Made by a program: the position numbers and the translations under genes. A stretch of DNA of 64,000 nucleotides from assembly GCA_947458745.1 (NCBI GenBank), contig CANGYQ010000017.1, positions 36,923-100,922 of the forward strand, given 5' to 3'. Within the stretch, counting starts at the first letter, position 1; each line of letters starts with the position of its first letter. Positions 26,858-36,487 of the stretch are shown here, piece by piece. The DNA comes from Bryobacteraceae bacterium. GTDB taxonomy: Bacteria > Acidobacteriota > Terriglobia > Bryobacterales > Bryobacteraceae. The notes beneath the pieces were generated by a model. It ran no database searches and was not told the origin of the DNA. It saw only the letters and a program-made list of their open reading frames with translations.

Positions 26858-28582
26858 GTGGACATCAAGGACCAAGTCAAGGCCGCCGCCGACATCGCGC
26901 AGATTGTGGGGGAGGTGGTGCGCCTGAAGCCCGCCGGACCGGCCCGCTTCAAAGGGCTGTGCCCATTCCACCAGGAGAAAAGCCCGTCGTTCCACGTGGA
27001 TCGGGGCAAGCAGTTCTATCACTGCTTTGGCTGCGGCAAGGGTGGCGATGTCTTCAACTTCCTGATGGAAATCGAAGGCGTCACGTTCTTTGAGGCCTTG
27101 AAGTCGCTGGCGGAGCGTTACGGGATCACGATCCCCAAGCGGAATGATTTCTCCAACGCCGAAAGCCAGGAGCGCGATGCCGTGGCGGCCATCCAGGAAA
27201 TTGCGCTGCGGCATTACCGTGACGCGCTGGACGGCGAGGCGTTGCAGTATCTGAAGAAGCGCGGCGTCACCCCAGCGGCGATGGATGAGTTTGCGCTGGG
27301 CTACGCGCCGGCCGGTGCGTCGCTGACGCAGAAGCTGCGCCGCGATTTTCCACCCGCCGCGCTGGCGGCCTCCGGCCTGATCATCCAACGCGACGACGGC
27401 TCGCTTTATGACCGTTTCCGCCACCGGGTGATGTACCCGATCCACAATGAATCCGGCAAGCCGATCGCCTTTGGCGGACGGGCACTGGGCGATGATGAGC
27501 CGAAGTATCTGAACTCTTCTGACACCAAGCTCTACACCAAGAAAAAAATTCTCTACAATTTGCACCGCGCCAAAGAAACGATCCGGCGTCTGGACTACAC
27601 CATCATTGTTGAGGGCTACATGGACGTGATCGGAGTGGTGCAGGCGGGAGTGAAGAATGTGGTGGCTACGTGCGGCACCGCCTTGTCGGAGTTACACGTT
27701 CAAGCCCTGCGCCGTCATGCCGAAGAAGTGGTTCTGTTGCTGGATGCGGACAAAGCGGGTAAGGCCGCGATGGATCGCATGGGGCCGCTGATTGACGAAC
27801 TGATGCGTATCCGGGTGCTGCAACTACCCGCCGGGCAGGATCCGGACGAGTTTGTGCTGGAACATGGAGTGACGGCCTTTCAACAGCGTCTGAGCCGTGC
27901 CACGCCTTACCTGGAATGGCTGCGAGACCGCGCGGTGGAACGTTTCCCCGCCACGGTCGAAGGCCGTATGCAAGCGTACCGCGAAGTGATTCGCCCGGCC
28001 CTGAAGCGCGTCCGCGACAAATTGGAGCAGCGCGCGCACGTCAACAGTCTGGCGGCCTACCTGGGAGTGGAAACTAAGTCGATCTTTGATGATCTCCGGC
28101 GCGATGCGGCCGCGCCCGCCCGTGACGAAGCCCCACCCGCCCCCAGCCTGACGCACAACGAGATGCTGCTAGTGAATGGTTTGCTGGACAACCCCGACGA
28201 AGCACGTCTGATGGCGGCCCGGCTCAAGGTGCTGGAAAGCTGGCACAGTTTTACGATGCGGCGGGTGATCGAGGAAATCATCCGGATGGTCGAGGCCCAG
28301 GTCAGTTTGTCGTTTGAGGGTTTGGACGCCCGGTTGACGCCTCATGAACGAGCACTCTTAGCGGCCGCCGTACTGGCCGATAAAGCCCACGAACAAGTAG
28401 CTTTGCCGCAGTTGGAGGCGTGTCTGGTCAGTTTGGAAGCCGTCGAGGCCGAAAAACAGGTTATGGCACTGCGCACAAAGATTCGTGCTTTGGAGAAAGA
28501 GGGCCGGTTCGCCGAGGCCTCGGAATTGATGGCGCAGCTGCCTAACCGGCGGAGCAACCCACCGCCGCGCGGAAAGGCGTAA
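26858..28582 (+). CDS. dnaG: DNA primase
   Basis: Primase that makes RNA primers at the replication fork. The protein is 574 residues with a GTG start. The CHC2 zinc finger is Cys35-His38-Cys56-Cys59 (CPFHQEKSPSFHV, HCFGCGKGGD). The catalytic core has YPIHNESGKPIAFGGRAL. The Toprim motifs are IIVEGYMDVIGV and VVLLLDADKAGKAA. A C-terminal helicase-interaction region follows. It lies between an M20 peptidase gene and rpoD on the same strand. The dnaG-rpoD order is the common bacterial macromolecular-synthesis operon, here without rpsU. Confidence 0.97.
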   Translation: MDIKDQVKAAADIAQIVGEVVRLKPAGPARFKGLCPFHQEKSPSFHVDRGKQFYHCFGCGKGGDVFNFLMEIEGVTFFEALKSLAERYGITIPKRNDFSNAESQERDAVAAIQEIALRHYRDALDGEALQYLKKRGVTPAAMDEFALGYAPAGASLTQKLRRDFPPAALAASGLIIQRDDGSLYDRFRHRVMYPIHNESGKPIAFGGRALGDDEPKYLNSSDTKLYTKKKILYNLHRAKETIRRLDYTIIVEGYMDVIGVVQAGVKNVVATCGTALSELHVQALRRHAEEVVLLLDADKAGKAAMDRMGPLIDELMRIRVLQLPAGQDPDEFVLEHGVTAFQQRLSRATPYLEWLRDRAVERFPATVEGRMQAYREVIRPALKRVRDKLEQRAHVNSLAAYLGVETKSIFDDLRRDAAAPARDEAPPAPSLTHNEMLLVNGLLDNPDEARLMAARLKVLESWHSFTMRRVIEEIIRMVEAQVSLSFEGLDARLTPHERALLAAAVLADKAHEQVALPQLEACLVSLEAVEAEKQVMALRTKIRALEKEGRFAEASELMAQLPNRRSNPPPRGKA

Positions 28583-28651
28583 CGTAATAGATAGAAGTTG
28601 GAAGCGGATTCGCTTACCAGGGGTTGGTTGGGAATTGAAATCGGAGTTGCA

Positions 28652-30298
28652 GTGTCAGGCGAAGACAAGTTTTCGAGACTGAGGCTGAGTGACGAAGGTG
28701 GTTTCCGGGCGGATGACGATGCCGGGGAGATACTGCCTGACGAAGTGACGGCTGCGCCGGAGCTAGCCGACATCTTCGCCAACCTGGAACTGGCGCCAGA
28801 GGAACTGGCTGAGTTTGAGTTCGCCCAGGAGCTGACCGAGAAAGAGTTCACCGACAAGGAGTTGGTCGACAAGACCAACGATCCCGTCCGGATGTACCTC
28901 CGCGAGATGGGCACCGTGCCCTTGCTGACGCGTGATGGCGAAATTGAACTGGCCCGCCGCGTGGAGCGCGGGCAATCGATCGCCCGCCGGGCACTCTACC
29001 GGTCGCCGTTGATTATCCGGGAAGTGTTGCACCTGGGCCGCGAGTTTTCGCAAGGCCGCGTGGCCATCCACGAGATTCTGCCTCCGCCCGACACGCTGCT
29101 GGACGAAGAAGAGACGGAAGTCAGCCCCCAGGAACAGGAGTTCGCGGCGAAGATTGAGGAAATCGAGAAGGCCTACCGCAAGGCGCAACTGGCCAGCCAG
29201 AAACTGCTTTCCCTGTCGCGCCAGATGAAGCCCAAGCAGCACCGGCGGGAACGATGGCAGTTGGGCCGCAGCCTGATCCAGATCTCGCACCTGCTGCGGC
29301 AGATCCAGTTTGGCTACGGAGTGAAGCGGCGGCTGAAGTCGCAGCTGCGCAGCGCAGTGGATGAACTCCGCTTGCTCGAACGCGAGATCACCCGAATCCA
29401 GCGCCGGGTGGAAGGCGATGAGAGTGCGGCGGCCACCGCCCGCCGCCGGGAGTTGCGGCAACACACGGCGCGCATCCAGCAGTTGGAAGAAGAGTTTGGG
29501 GCCAGTGCGACGGATCTGCGCCGCACGCTCTCCATCGTGGAACGTGGCGAAGCCGAAGCCGACGGTGCCAAAAAGCAATTGATCGAGGCTAACCTGCGGC
29601 TGGTGGTGTCTATTGCCAAGCGCTACACCAACCGCGGGCTGCAGTTTCTCGACCTGATCCAGGAAGGCAACATCGGCCTGATGAAGGCCGTCGACAAGTT
29701 TGACTACCGGCGCGGCTACAAGTTTTCCACGTACGCCACCTGGTGGGTCCGGCAGGCGATCACGCGTGCCATCGCCGACCAGGCGCGTACCATCCGCATC
29801 CCGGTGCACATGATCGAAACGATCAACAAACTGGTCCGCACGCAGCGCCAGATGCAACAGGAACTGGGGCGGGAACCAACCACCGAAGAACTCTCGGCGC
29901 GCCTGGACTTAGCCGTCCACAAGGTACGCCGCGTGCTGCGGATTGCCCAGGAACCGATCTCACTGGAAACGCCGGTGGGTGAAGAGGATGAGTCGCATCT
30001 GGGCGACTTCCTGATCGACAAACGCGTCACCTCGCCGTCGGAGGCCGTGATCAACCTGAACCTGCGGGACCAGACCGCACAAGTGCTGAAGACTCTTTCG
30101 CCACGCGAAGAGAAGATCATCAAAATGCGCTTTGGGCTGCAGGATGGCAGTGAGCACACGCTGGAAGAAGTGGGCCAGCACTTTGCCGTCACGCGCGAAC
30201 GGATTCGCCAGATCGAAGCCAAAGCCTTGCGTAAGCTCCGCCACCCCAGCCGGAGCCACCGCCTCCGCGCATTCCTGGAAACGGGCAACGCCGAATAG
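28652..30298 (+). CDS. rpoD: RNA polymerase primary sigma factor
   Basis: Sigma-70 housekeeping factor of about 548 residues. Region 1.2 is [21 protein letters not shown] non-conserved, charged insert follows (about 190-270). Region 2 has [20 protein letters not shown] and [19 protein letters not shown], which binds the -10 element. Region 3 follows, and region 4 has the helix-turn-helix [19 protein letters not shown]. The frame is open from TTG 28598; I prefer GTG 28652, which has CGGAG at good spacing. It is downstream of dnaG in the same direction. Confidence 0.96.
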   Translation: MSGEDKFSRLRLSDEGGFRADDDAGEILPDEVTAAPELADIFANLELAPEELAEFEFAQELTEKEFTDKELVDKTNDPVRMYLREMGTVPLLTRDGEIELARRVERGQSIARRALYRSPLIIREVLHLGREFSQGRVAIHEILPPPDTLLDEEETEVSPQEQEFAAKIEEIEKAYRKAQLASQKLLSLSRQMKPKQHRRERWQLGRSLIQISHLLRQIQFGYGVKRRLKSQLRSAVDELRLLEREITRIQRRVEGDESAAATARRRELRQHTARIQQLEEEFGASATDLRRTLSIVERGEAEADGAKKQLIEANLRLVVSIAKRYTNRGLQFLDLIQEGNIGLMKAVDKFDYRRGYKFSTYATWWVRQAITRAIADQARTIRIPVHMIETINKLVRTQRQMQQELGREPTTEELSARLDLAVHKVRRVLRIAQEPISLETPVGEEDESHLGDFLIDKRVTSPSEAVINLNLRDQTAQVLKTLSPREEKIIKMRFGLQDGSEHTLEEVGQHFAVTRERIRQIEAKALRKLRHPSRSHRLRAFLETGNAE

Positions 30299-30306
30299 AC
30301 GGCCCT

Positions 30307-30882
30307 TTAGGGCTGCCGGTAGATTTGCTCCACCAGGGGCACAATCTGCTCCGGTACCAAGTGCTGCCACGGCACTCCTTCGGCCAGCCGGGTGCGGACA
30401 TCGGTGGCCGAGTGCGCATCAAAGGAACGGTCCAAGGGCAGGTTAGTGATGCGATGCGCCAGATGCGGTGGCGGCTCGTAGTGACCCAACCGGGACGCCA
30501 CCAGCAGTGAATACTCAGTCAGCTGGCGCTCAATCGAATCACCGTCTGCATACTTCCAGGTGACAATCCGCTCGGCCGCGTCGCGCCCACAAACGAAAGC
30601 GATCTCCACCTGCGGACCCCAGTGGAGGCGGCACTCCCGTGCCATCTCGATAAACAGTCCGCGGTCCATCTGCGCCACCGAAAAGTGCGGATACGGTTCG
30701 CAGGCCGCCACCATCAGCCGCAGCCGCTCCATCGCGCAGACGTGATCAAAGATCTTGTGTGGCATAGCCGACGGCAAGGCCAGCACCACCTCGGGAGCGA
30801 AGGCTAAAGCCTGCTCCGCCAACGCCAAATGGGCCAACGTGGGCGGATTAAAGGAACCGGGTAAGATAGCCAGGCGTCTCAC
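30307..30882 (-). CDS. nadD: Nicotinate(nicotinamide)-nucleotide adenylyltransferase family protein
   Basis: Nucleotidyltransferase of the NadD type, joining nicotinate mononucleotide and ATP in NAD synthesis. From GTG 30882 it is 191 residues and starts directly with the first strand (RRLAILPGSFNPPTLAHL). This holds the T/HxGH-type motif, here TLAH. The late SATDVRTRL segment corresponds to the ISSTxIR motif. The frame continues open to TTG 30978, which would add 32 residues lacking family similarity. The motif is diverged (GSFNPPT), so a NadD paralogue with another substrate is possible. It is convergent with rpoD. Confidence 0.75.
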   Translation of the reverse strand: MRRLAILPGSFNPPTLAHLALAEQALAFAPEVVLALPSAMPHKIFDHVCAMERLRLMVAACEPYPHFSVAQMDRGLFIEMARECRLHWGPQVEIAFVCGRDAAERIVTWKYADGDSIERQLTEYSLLVASRLGHYEPPPHLAHRITNLPLDRSFDAHSATDVRTRLAEGVPWQHLVPEQIVPLVEQIYRQP

Positions 30883-30979
30883 GGATGAGCCGACCGCAGG
30901 CGTTGACCCGCCGGGAGCGCGACGCCAGAGTTTCACAGCTTCTATCGTAAGGCCGAAAGCCGGGGTATCGTAAAACAAT

Positions 30980-31996
30980 ATGTTCAGTTGGATCTGTCCA
31001 AAATGCGGGAAAGATGTTCCGCCCTCTTACACGGAGTGCCCGAACTGCGCTGCGCTGGCCGCGACGGCGCCCGTTCCACCGCCACAGGCGGCCGCGCCGC
31101 CGGCTGGATATCCGCCGCCAAACTATCCGCCACAAGCGCCGCCCGGCTATCCCCCGCAGCAGTTCCCGCCACCCTACAGCCAGCAGCCCTATCCGCAGGC
31201 ACCGCAAGGTTACCCGCCGCCTCCACCCCAGGGTTATCCGCCGCAACAGTATCCGCCGCAGTACGCGCAACAGTATCCGCCGCCCGGCTATGCGCCTCCG
31301 GCCCCGCCACCGGCTGCCGCGGCGCCACCTCCGCCACCTCCGCCACCTCCTCCGCCTCCGCCTCCACCCGCGGCGGCAGCGGAGTTGCCACCACCCGAAC
31401 AGCGCCGGCCGCCCAAGCCGGCGGGATTTCTGTTCGGTGGACAGGAAGAAGCACCACCTTCCTCCGGGTACGCCCCACCGTCGGGATATGCACCGCCCCC
31501 CACTGGACCCCGTCCACCGTATGCTGAGCCCAAGGCCGGTTTGCCGCAATGGCTGGTGATGGTGGGCGTCGCCGCCGTGGTGGGCTTGATCATTGCCAGC
31601 GCCGTCTGGTGGAAGCAGCGCTCCGCCACGGAAGTGGCCCCCATGGCCGCTGCCACGGAGCCGGGCGCCCCCGCCGCCGCGACCAACGCCCACCCACTGG
31701 CCAAGCTGATCGAGATTAGCGGCTTCCGGCTCTCTGAAGATAAGGCGCAGCGTGCCAGCGTGAAGATGCTGATCATCAACCACTCCACAGCCGATACCGG
31801 ACAACTGGAATTGACGGTCACCCTGAAGGCCGTCAACGCCAAGTCCGGCGACACACCGCTCGCCACGTTTGACGTCCGGGTCCCGGCAATAGAACCGCTG
31901 GGCACGCGCGAAGTGTCCGCCCCCATCAAGACCACGCTGCGCGCCTATGAACTGCCGGACTGGCAGTTTATCCGCGCGGAGTTCGAGATCAAGTAA
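30980..31996 (+). CDS. Zinc-ribbon, proline-rich, single-pass membrane protein of unknown function
   Basis: A 338-residue protein in four parts. The first is an N-terminal zinc ribbon (Cys6, Cys9, Cys20, Cys23; CPKCGKDV and CPNC). The second is a long low-complexity region rich in Pro, Gln, Tyr and Gly with repeating YPPQ/GYPP units and a poly-Pro run (about 30-135). The third is one transmembrane helix (LPQWLVMVGVAAVVGLII, about 190-210). The fourth is a C-terminal extracytoplasmic domain of beta-strand type (VKMLIINHSTADTGQLELT). The ribbon should be cytoplasmic. No known enzyme or transporter matches; a sensor or scaffold role is a guess. A strong terminator follows inside the opposing gene. 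Confidence 0.8.
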   Translation: MFSWICPKCGKDVPPSYTECPNCAALAATAPVPPPQAAAPPAGYPPPNYPPQAPPGYPPQQFPPPYSQQPYPQAPQGYPPPPPQGYPPQQYPPQYAQQYPPPGYAPPAPPPAAAAPPPPPPPPPPPPPPPAAAAELPPPEQRRPPKPAGFLFGGQEEAPPSSGYAPPSGYAPPPTGPRPPYAEPKAGLPQWLVMVGVAAVVGLIIASAVWWKQRSATEVAPMAAATEPGAPAAATNAHPLAKLIEISGFRLSEDKAQRASVKMLIINHSTADTGQLELTVTLKAVNAKSGDTPLATFDVRVPAIEPLGTREVSAPIKTTLRAYELPDWQFIRAEFEIK

Positions 31997-32012
31997 GCAC
32001 CGCCCCGGGACA

Positions 32013-33323
32013 CTAACGAACCGCGATGCCCAGCGCCTTCAGCGCCGCATCGCGGTTTTGCTTTGCCGCCCCATCATTGGGCCGGAGAGCCAGCGCACGT
32101 CCAAAGTGCCGCAGCGCCCGTGGAGCGTCTCCCATCTGGAGCGCGCAGCGGCCCATCTCCGCCGGGATGGCGTATTCATCGGGCAGACGTTGCTCCCAAG
32201 GCTCCAGCAGGCGGAGGCATTCCCCGGGCTCGACGGCTCTCGCCAACTGGATCTGCGGACGCAACTGGTGTGGCGATTCAGTGGTGACGTGCCGCCAGAG
32301 AGTCTCCTCCGTATGCCAATGCCCAACCTGCCTCCAGCCGAGGGTGCCCAGCACCACGACGGGCAGATAAGCAGCCCAGTGCGGCCGCAGGCGAGCAAGC
32401 ACCAAAGCCGCGAGCGCCGCAAAAACGGCCAGCGGCAGATACATCCGCCGGTCAGCGGAAAGATCCTGCAACGGTACGATCGATGACGAAGGCAACAACA
32501 GCAACAGCCCCGCAATGGCCAGTTGCCCGGCCCGAAAACGAGCCACCAGGATCGCCACCGTCAGCAGGATCACCCAGCCCGCCCAGCCATACGTGGTGGA
32601 GATCTCCGGGTCCAGCGTTAACCCCACCGGGAACGCCAGCAGCCGCAGATACCGGCCAATGACGGCACCCTGGGCCGCCAGGTACTCCAGCGGCGCAATG
32701 CCGGCCTGCGTGCCCGCACCGGAGCCCGGGGTCATCACCACCGCCCACACGCTCCAGGCTCCGGCTGCAGCGGCGACGCCGTAGGTGACGGCCAGTGGAC
32801 GCCAGGCACGCCGGTGGATCAGGGCCAGCACCAGCGGTAGCGCGAGCGCATCTTCTTTCGACAGCACCGCCGCCGCGAACCAGCAGCAAGCCAGCCACGG
32901 CCGGTCATCAAGCCAGGCCTTCAGCGTCAACAGGCAGAACAGCGCCGCCAACAGAGTGGCTCGCGCGAAGACGTAGCTCACCGCCTCCGCTTGCAAGGGG
33001 TGAAGGGCGAAGATCATTGCCGCGACCACGGCCAGTCGCCTGTCCATCAGCCGCGAGAGGACCTGGAACACGAGACAGCTATTGGCCCAGTGCAACAGCA
33101 CGTTCACCAACAGGAACGCCCAAGCGGCGTACTGCCCCCGGCCCTCCAAGTAGCCGGTGCCGTTCAACCAGAAGCTGAGCTGCGTCACCGGGCGGACCGG
33201 GCTGCCGGAGCCCTCAAACAGCGAATAGTCATCCAGATGAAAGCTTCCGCCGGGCGTCGCATAGAAGACGGCCAGCACCAGCAATGCCAGCTGAACATAG
33301 GGGCTTCGGATCAGGCGCGCCAT
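32013..33323 (-). CDS. Multi-pass membrane protein, TMTC/O-mannosyltransferase-like with TPR tail
   Basis: A 436-residue integral membrane protein with about nine to ten hydrophobic segments. It opens with YATPGGSFHLDDYSLFEGSG, which resembles the acidic Asp-Asp first-loop motif of GT-C glycosyltransferases. It carries the FALHPLQAEAVSYVFARA motif typical of TMTC/DUF1736 proteins, and SADRRMYLPLAVF. The C-terminus holds a TPR-like pair (ALQMGDAPRALRHFGRALAL). Proteins of this layout transfer sugars from lipid carriers to exported proteins or glycans. The substrate is unknown. It is convergent with the zinc-ribbon protein gene, 16 bp apart. Confidence 0.8.
   Translation of the reverse strand: MARLIRSPYVQLALLVLAVFYATPGGSFHLDDYSLFEGSGSPVRPVTQLSFWLNGTGYLEGRGQYAAWAFLLVNVLLHWANSCLVFQVLSRLMDRRLAVVAAMIFALHPLQAEAVSYVFARATLLAALFCLLTLKAWLDDRPWLACCWFAAAVLSKEDALALPLVLALIHRRAWRPLAVTYGVAAAAGAWSVWAVVMTPGSGAGTQAGIAPLEYLAAQGAVIGRYLRLLAFPVGLTLDPEISTTYGWAGWVILLTVAILVARFRAGQLAIAGLLLLLPSSSIVPLQDLSADRRMYLPLAVFAALAALVLARLRPHWAAYLPVVVLGTLGWRQVGHWHTEETLWRHVTTESPHQLRPQIQLARAVEPGECLRLLEPWEQRLPDEYAIPAEMGRCALQMGDAPRALRHFGRALALRPNDGAAKQNRDAALKALGIAVR
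32019..32057 (+). terminator. Strong terminator hairpin encoded inside the opposing CDS
   Basis: AACCGCGATGC (32019-32029) and GCATCGCGGTT (32047-32057) form an 11-bp perfect stem followed on the plus strand by TTG. It lies 23 bp after the stop of the zinc-ribbon gene and within the last codons of the convergent membrane-protein gene (encoding RDAALKALGIAVR). It would terminate the plus-strand gene. Confidence 0.7.
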
Positions 33324-33379
33324 GAACCCACCCTGGGCCCCGAGCCGGTGCCCTCAGCCGCGCCTGCTAAAATCGCGGG

Positions 33380-34081
33380 TTGGCCCTCAAGAAAGCTGCA
33401 AAACCGGTGGCGGCTCATTCCGTCACCAAACCGAAAACGGCCGCCGAACGCAAGGCGCGCGTGGAACGGATCCTGGCCCTGCTGGACCAGATGTTCCCGA
33501 ACGTCACCTGCGCGCTGCACCACACCAATGCCTGGGAATTGCTGGTCGCCACCATTCTCTCGGCCCAGTGTACCGATGAACGGGTCAACAAAGTGACGCC
33601 CGGCCTGTTTGCCAAGTACCCCACCATCGAAGATTTCGCCGCCGTCAGCCAGGCGGAACTGGCCGTGGACATCCATTCGACCGGCTTTTTCAACAACAAG
33701 GCCAAGTCGGTGATCGGTGCCGCCAAGAAGATCCTGGGCGAGTTCGGCGGCGAAATTCCGCAGGACATCGATCAACTGCTGACCGTGCCCGGCGCGGCGC
33801 GCAAGACCGCCAACGTTGTGCTCGGCACCGCCTTCGGCATTGCCAGCGGCGTAGTCGTCGATACCCACGTCTCACGCCTGTCGCAGCGCCTGGACCTGAC
33901 GCGCGAGACGACGCCCGAAAAGATTGAGCGTGATCTGGTGAAGCTGCTGCCGCAATCGCGCTGGATTCAGTTCTCCCATCAACTGATCCACCACGGCCGT
34001 GGCCTCTGCACCGCGCGCAACCCCAAGTGTGCCGAGTGCCCCATGGAATCGCTCTGCTACGCCAAGGACAAGACCGTATGA
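33380..34081 (+). CDS. nth: Endonuclease III
   Basis: Base-excision-repair DNA glycosylase/AP lyase acting on oxidised pyrimidines. The 233-residue protein has the helix-hairpin-helix VPGAARKTANVVLGTAFG with the catalytic Lys, the catalytic Asp in VVDTHVSRLSQRL, and the iron-sulfur ligands with C-x6-C-x2-C-x5-C spacing (CTARNPKCAECPMESLC). The start is TTG 33380, and the first 20 residues are a basic extension. Its stop overlaps the ATG of the next gene (34078-34081). Confidence 0.96.
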   Translation: MALKKAAKPVAAHSVTKPKTAAERKARVERILALLDQMFPNVTCALHHTNAWELLVATILSAQCTDERVNKVTPGLFAKYPTIEDFAAVSQAELAVDIHSTGFFNNKAKSVIGAAKKILGEFGGEIPQDIDQLLTVPGAARKTANVVLGTAFGIASGVVVDTHVSRLSQRLDLTRETTPEKIERDLVKLLPQSRWIQFSHQLIHHGRGLCTARNPKCAECPMESLCYAKDKTV

Positions 34082-34452
34082 CGGCGCGCTGGCTCGTCTT
34101 GGCGCTGCCGCTGCTGCTGGCCGGTTGCGTCAACCACCCCAACACGTGGATGCCAGAAGGCGAACGCAAGCCCTTCCTGGGGCCGGAGCCGAAGGATCAT
34201 GCCGCTGCTGCAGATCTCAACAAGCAAACCGCCAAAGAGACCGTGCGGCTCTACCGCGAGAACGCCCAGCGCGTGAAGGTGAGCTGCGATGGCACCGTTC
34301 GCGTCTTCGTCAACGCTCGGGCGGTGGGTGCCGGGGCGTGTCCGATCAGCGCGGCTATCCCCGCGGGAACACTGGTGCCGAAAACGGTGCCCGTCATCGA
34401 GATTGAAGCGGATGCGCCAGTGCTGCTGAAGCGGGTTGAACTGGAGCCTTAA
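34078..34452 (+). CDS. Small lipoprotein of unknown function
   Basis: A 124-residue protein with a lipoprotein signal peptide (WLVLALPLLLAGCVNHPN; lipobox LAGC). It is followed by a predicted small globular domain with NAQRVKVSCDGTVRVFVN and a terminal IEIEADAPVLLKRVELEP. The family is not recognised. Start ATG 34078 overlaps the nth stop (ATGA), which sets the start. The next gene begins 8 bp downstream, so it sits inside a tight four-gene run. Confidence 0.8.
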   Translation: MTARWLVLALPLLLAGCVNHPNTWMPEGERKPFLGPEPKDHAAAADLNKQTAKETVRLYRENAQRVKVSCDGTVRVFVNARAVGAGACPISAAIPAGTLVPKTVPVIEIEADAPVLLKRVELEP

Positions 34453-34460
34453 GGCGACCC

Positions 34461-36476
34461 GTGGCGCTCGTCTACATCCTGTTCGGCTGGCTTCTCACCG
34501 TCTCGGCAAGCATCGCCGCCGGGGCCTTGTTGGGACAGCGAGTGAGGACGCGCTTCTCCTTCCCACTAGCCTTCGTCACCGGCAGCGCAATTTTGAGCTT
34601 GGCCGTCTTCACGCTGGGCATGACGGGACTGGTCTACAAGGGCACGTTCCTCGCCTTGGGCCTCCTGTCGATCGGCGGGGCGACGTGGCGCAAGGCGTGG
34701 GCTGAGCTGGACTGGGCGCCAGTCGAAAGATGGTTCTGGATGGGCTTTGCGCCCTTCACCGTGCTCTATTTTCTGAACGCCGCCGCGCCGGAGATGAGCC
34801 CCGATGGCATGGCGTATCACTTGGGCTTGGTGGCGCGCTACTACCGTGAGCACCGCCTGATGCCGATCCCGGACAACATGTACGCCAGCTTGTCGCAGGG
34901 CGTCGAGATGCTGTTCCTGTTCGCCTACACGTTTGGCCGCCATTCCGCGGCGGCGCTGGTGCACTTCAGCTTTCTGGTCTCGCTGGCGCTGATGATCGCG
35001 CAAACGTTTCCGGGGCGAGTGGGCACAGTGGCGGCGTTGCTGGTCTATGCCAGCCCCATCGTCGGCGTCGATGGCATTAGCGCCTATGTCGATGTCGCCG
35101 TGGCGGCGGTGTGGTTCGCGCTCTACGTGCTGGCACGTGGCGAAAAGCTGGCGGTCCCAATGGGCGTGCTGGCGGGCTTTGCGTTTGCGGCGAAGTACAC
35201 CGCGGGCTTGGCCTTGATCTATGCAATGTGGCATCACCGCAAGCGGGCCATGGTGATCCTGGGCGTCGCGCTGATCTTCATGCTGCCCTGGTTGATCCGG
35301 AACTGGCTCTGGCTGGGCAACCCGGTGGCGCCGTTTGCCAATGCCGTATTCCCCAACCCGCACATCACGGTGGCGTTTGAGCGCGAGTACTCCGAATGGA
35401 TGCGCCACTACGGTGTGGAAAGCCTCCGCGAATGGCTGACCAACATCACGGTGCGGGGCGAGAAGCTGGGCGGCTTTTTGGGGCCAATCTTTCTGCTGGC
35501 GCCGCTGGGCATCACGGAATGGGGCTGGCTGTGGGCCGGCGCGACGTATCCGTTGAACGTCGGCACCCGTTTTCTGATCCCCGCGCTGCCGTTTCTCGCG
35601 GTGGGCATGGCGAAGCGTTTGTGCCGGTGGACGTGGCTGGGGTCGGCGGTGTTGCTGTTGCACTTGGTGCTCTCCTGGCCGGCCGTCTACAAGCGGTACG
35701 CCTGGCCCTACACGTGGTTTCTGGAAGGCCTGCCCCCGATGCGAGCCGTCCTGCGGCGGGAGCCCGAGGACGGCTATCTCAATCACAAGCGTGCGGAGTA
35801 TCGCTCCGCGCGGCTAGTCGAAACCTTTGTCCCCGTAGGCGAGCGTGTCTTCACCTGGTCCGGCATGCCGGAGGCATACACTTCGCGGCGCGTCACGGTG
35901 TCGATGAACTCGGCGCATGGGTATCAGATTCGGGACATCCTGGCCGCGCCCTCGGTGGATGCCTTTCAGCCAACGTGGCGGCACGATTTTGCCTGGAGGA
36001 CACCGCGCCGCGTCGTGCGCATCTTTCAAGACACCGGCAACGCCCCGGACCGCTGGAGCATCTCGGAGATCCTTCCCCGCCCCGCCTCCATGAAGGCCTC
36101 GCACTACGACTTTGAGACGGCACTGGCCTTCGACGGCAATCCGTTGACGCGCTGGCATTGCGGCTGGCCGGTCACCGCCGGGCAATGGGTGGAGCTGACG
36201 TTTGATCAAGAAGTCACCCGCGTTTCGCTGTGGTTGACGCGGGATCAATACGGGGTGAGGATGCACATCGACGGCGCGCAGCGCACCGAAAGCTGGGCCG
36301 ACCCTCCGCCCAATCTGCGCCGCCTTGCCGCGGATACCGTGAAGGCGCTCGGCATCAAGTATCTGTTGATCGACAGCCCGGACTTGGGCTACGCCGATTT
36401 CCGGGACCGGCGCGCGGAATGGGGCTTGACTGAACTAGGCGAACGCGGAACGACCAAGCTCTACCGGCTGGATTGA
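34461..36476 (+). CDS. GT-C-fold membrane glycosyltransferase-like protein with C-terminal jelly-roll domain
   Basis: A 671-residue protein with about eleven membrane segments in the first 430 residues. It has the first-loop motif NAAAPEMSPDGMAYHLGLVA characteristic of GT39/GT83-like glycosyltransferases using polyprenyl-phosphate sugars, and PWLIRNWLWLGNPVAPFAN. The last 200 residues are soluble. One segment (ETALAFDGNPLTRWHC, then GQWVELTFDQEVTRVSLWL) reads like an F5/8 type C (discoidin) carbohydrate-binding domain. Start GTG 34461. It follows the lipoprotein gene by 8 bp and precedes the kinase gene by 11 bp. The acceptor is unknown. Confidence 0.8.
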   Translation: MALVYILFGWLLTVSASIAAGALLGQRVRTRFSFPLAFVTGSAILSLAVFTLGMTGLVYKGTFLALGLLSIGGATWRKAWAELDWAPVERWFWMGFAPFTVLYFLNAAAPEMSPDGMAYHLGLVARYYREHRLMPIPDNMYASLSQGVEMLFLFAYTFGRHSAAALVHFSFLVSLALMIAQTFPGRVGTVAALLVYASPIVGVDGISAYVDVAVAAVWFALYVLARGEKLAVPMGVLAGFAFAAKYTAGLALIYAMWHHRKRAMVILGVALIFMLPWLIRNWLWLGNPVAPFANAVFPNPHITVAFEREYSEWMRHYGVESLREWLTNITVRGEKLGGFLGPIFLLAPLGITEWGWLWAGATYPLNVGTRFLIPALPFLAVGMAKRLCRWTWLGSAVLLLHLVLSWPAVYKRYAWPYTWFLEGLPPMRAVLRREPEDGYLNHKRAEYRSARLVETFVPVGERVFTWSGMPEAYTSRRVTVSMNSAHGYQIRDILAAPSVDAFQPTWRHDFAWRTPRRVVRIFQDTGNAPDRWSISEILPRPASMKASHYDFETALAFDGNPLTRWHCGWPVTAGQWVELTFDQEVTRVSLWLTRDQYGVRMHIDGAQRTESWADPPPNLRRLAADTVKALGIKYLLIDSPDLGYADFRDRRAEWGLTELGERGTTKLYRLD

Positions 36477-36487
36477 GAGGATCAAAC

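Noticed and set aside
28763..29857. A 364-codon frame antisense to rpoD
   Set aside because: Lies wholly inside the well-supported sigma-factor gene; its composition (Gln/Leu/His-rich) is that of a shadow frame in GC-rich DNA.
31080..31380. Short repeats that could suggest a CRISPR-like or satellite array
   Set aside because: The repeats are codon-level (Pro/Gln/Tyr) and in frame with the zinc-ribbon protein; there are no constant repeats with unique spacers.
34566..35786. A 406-codon frame antisense to the GT-C protein gene
   Set aside because: Mirror of a real membrane-protein gene; Arg/His/Gln-rich with no motif.
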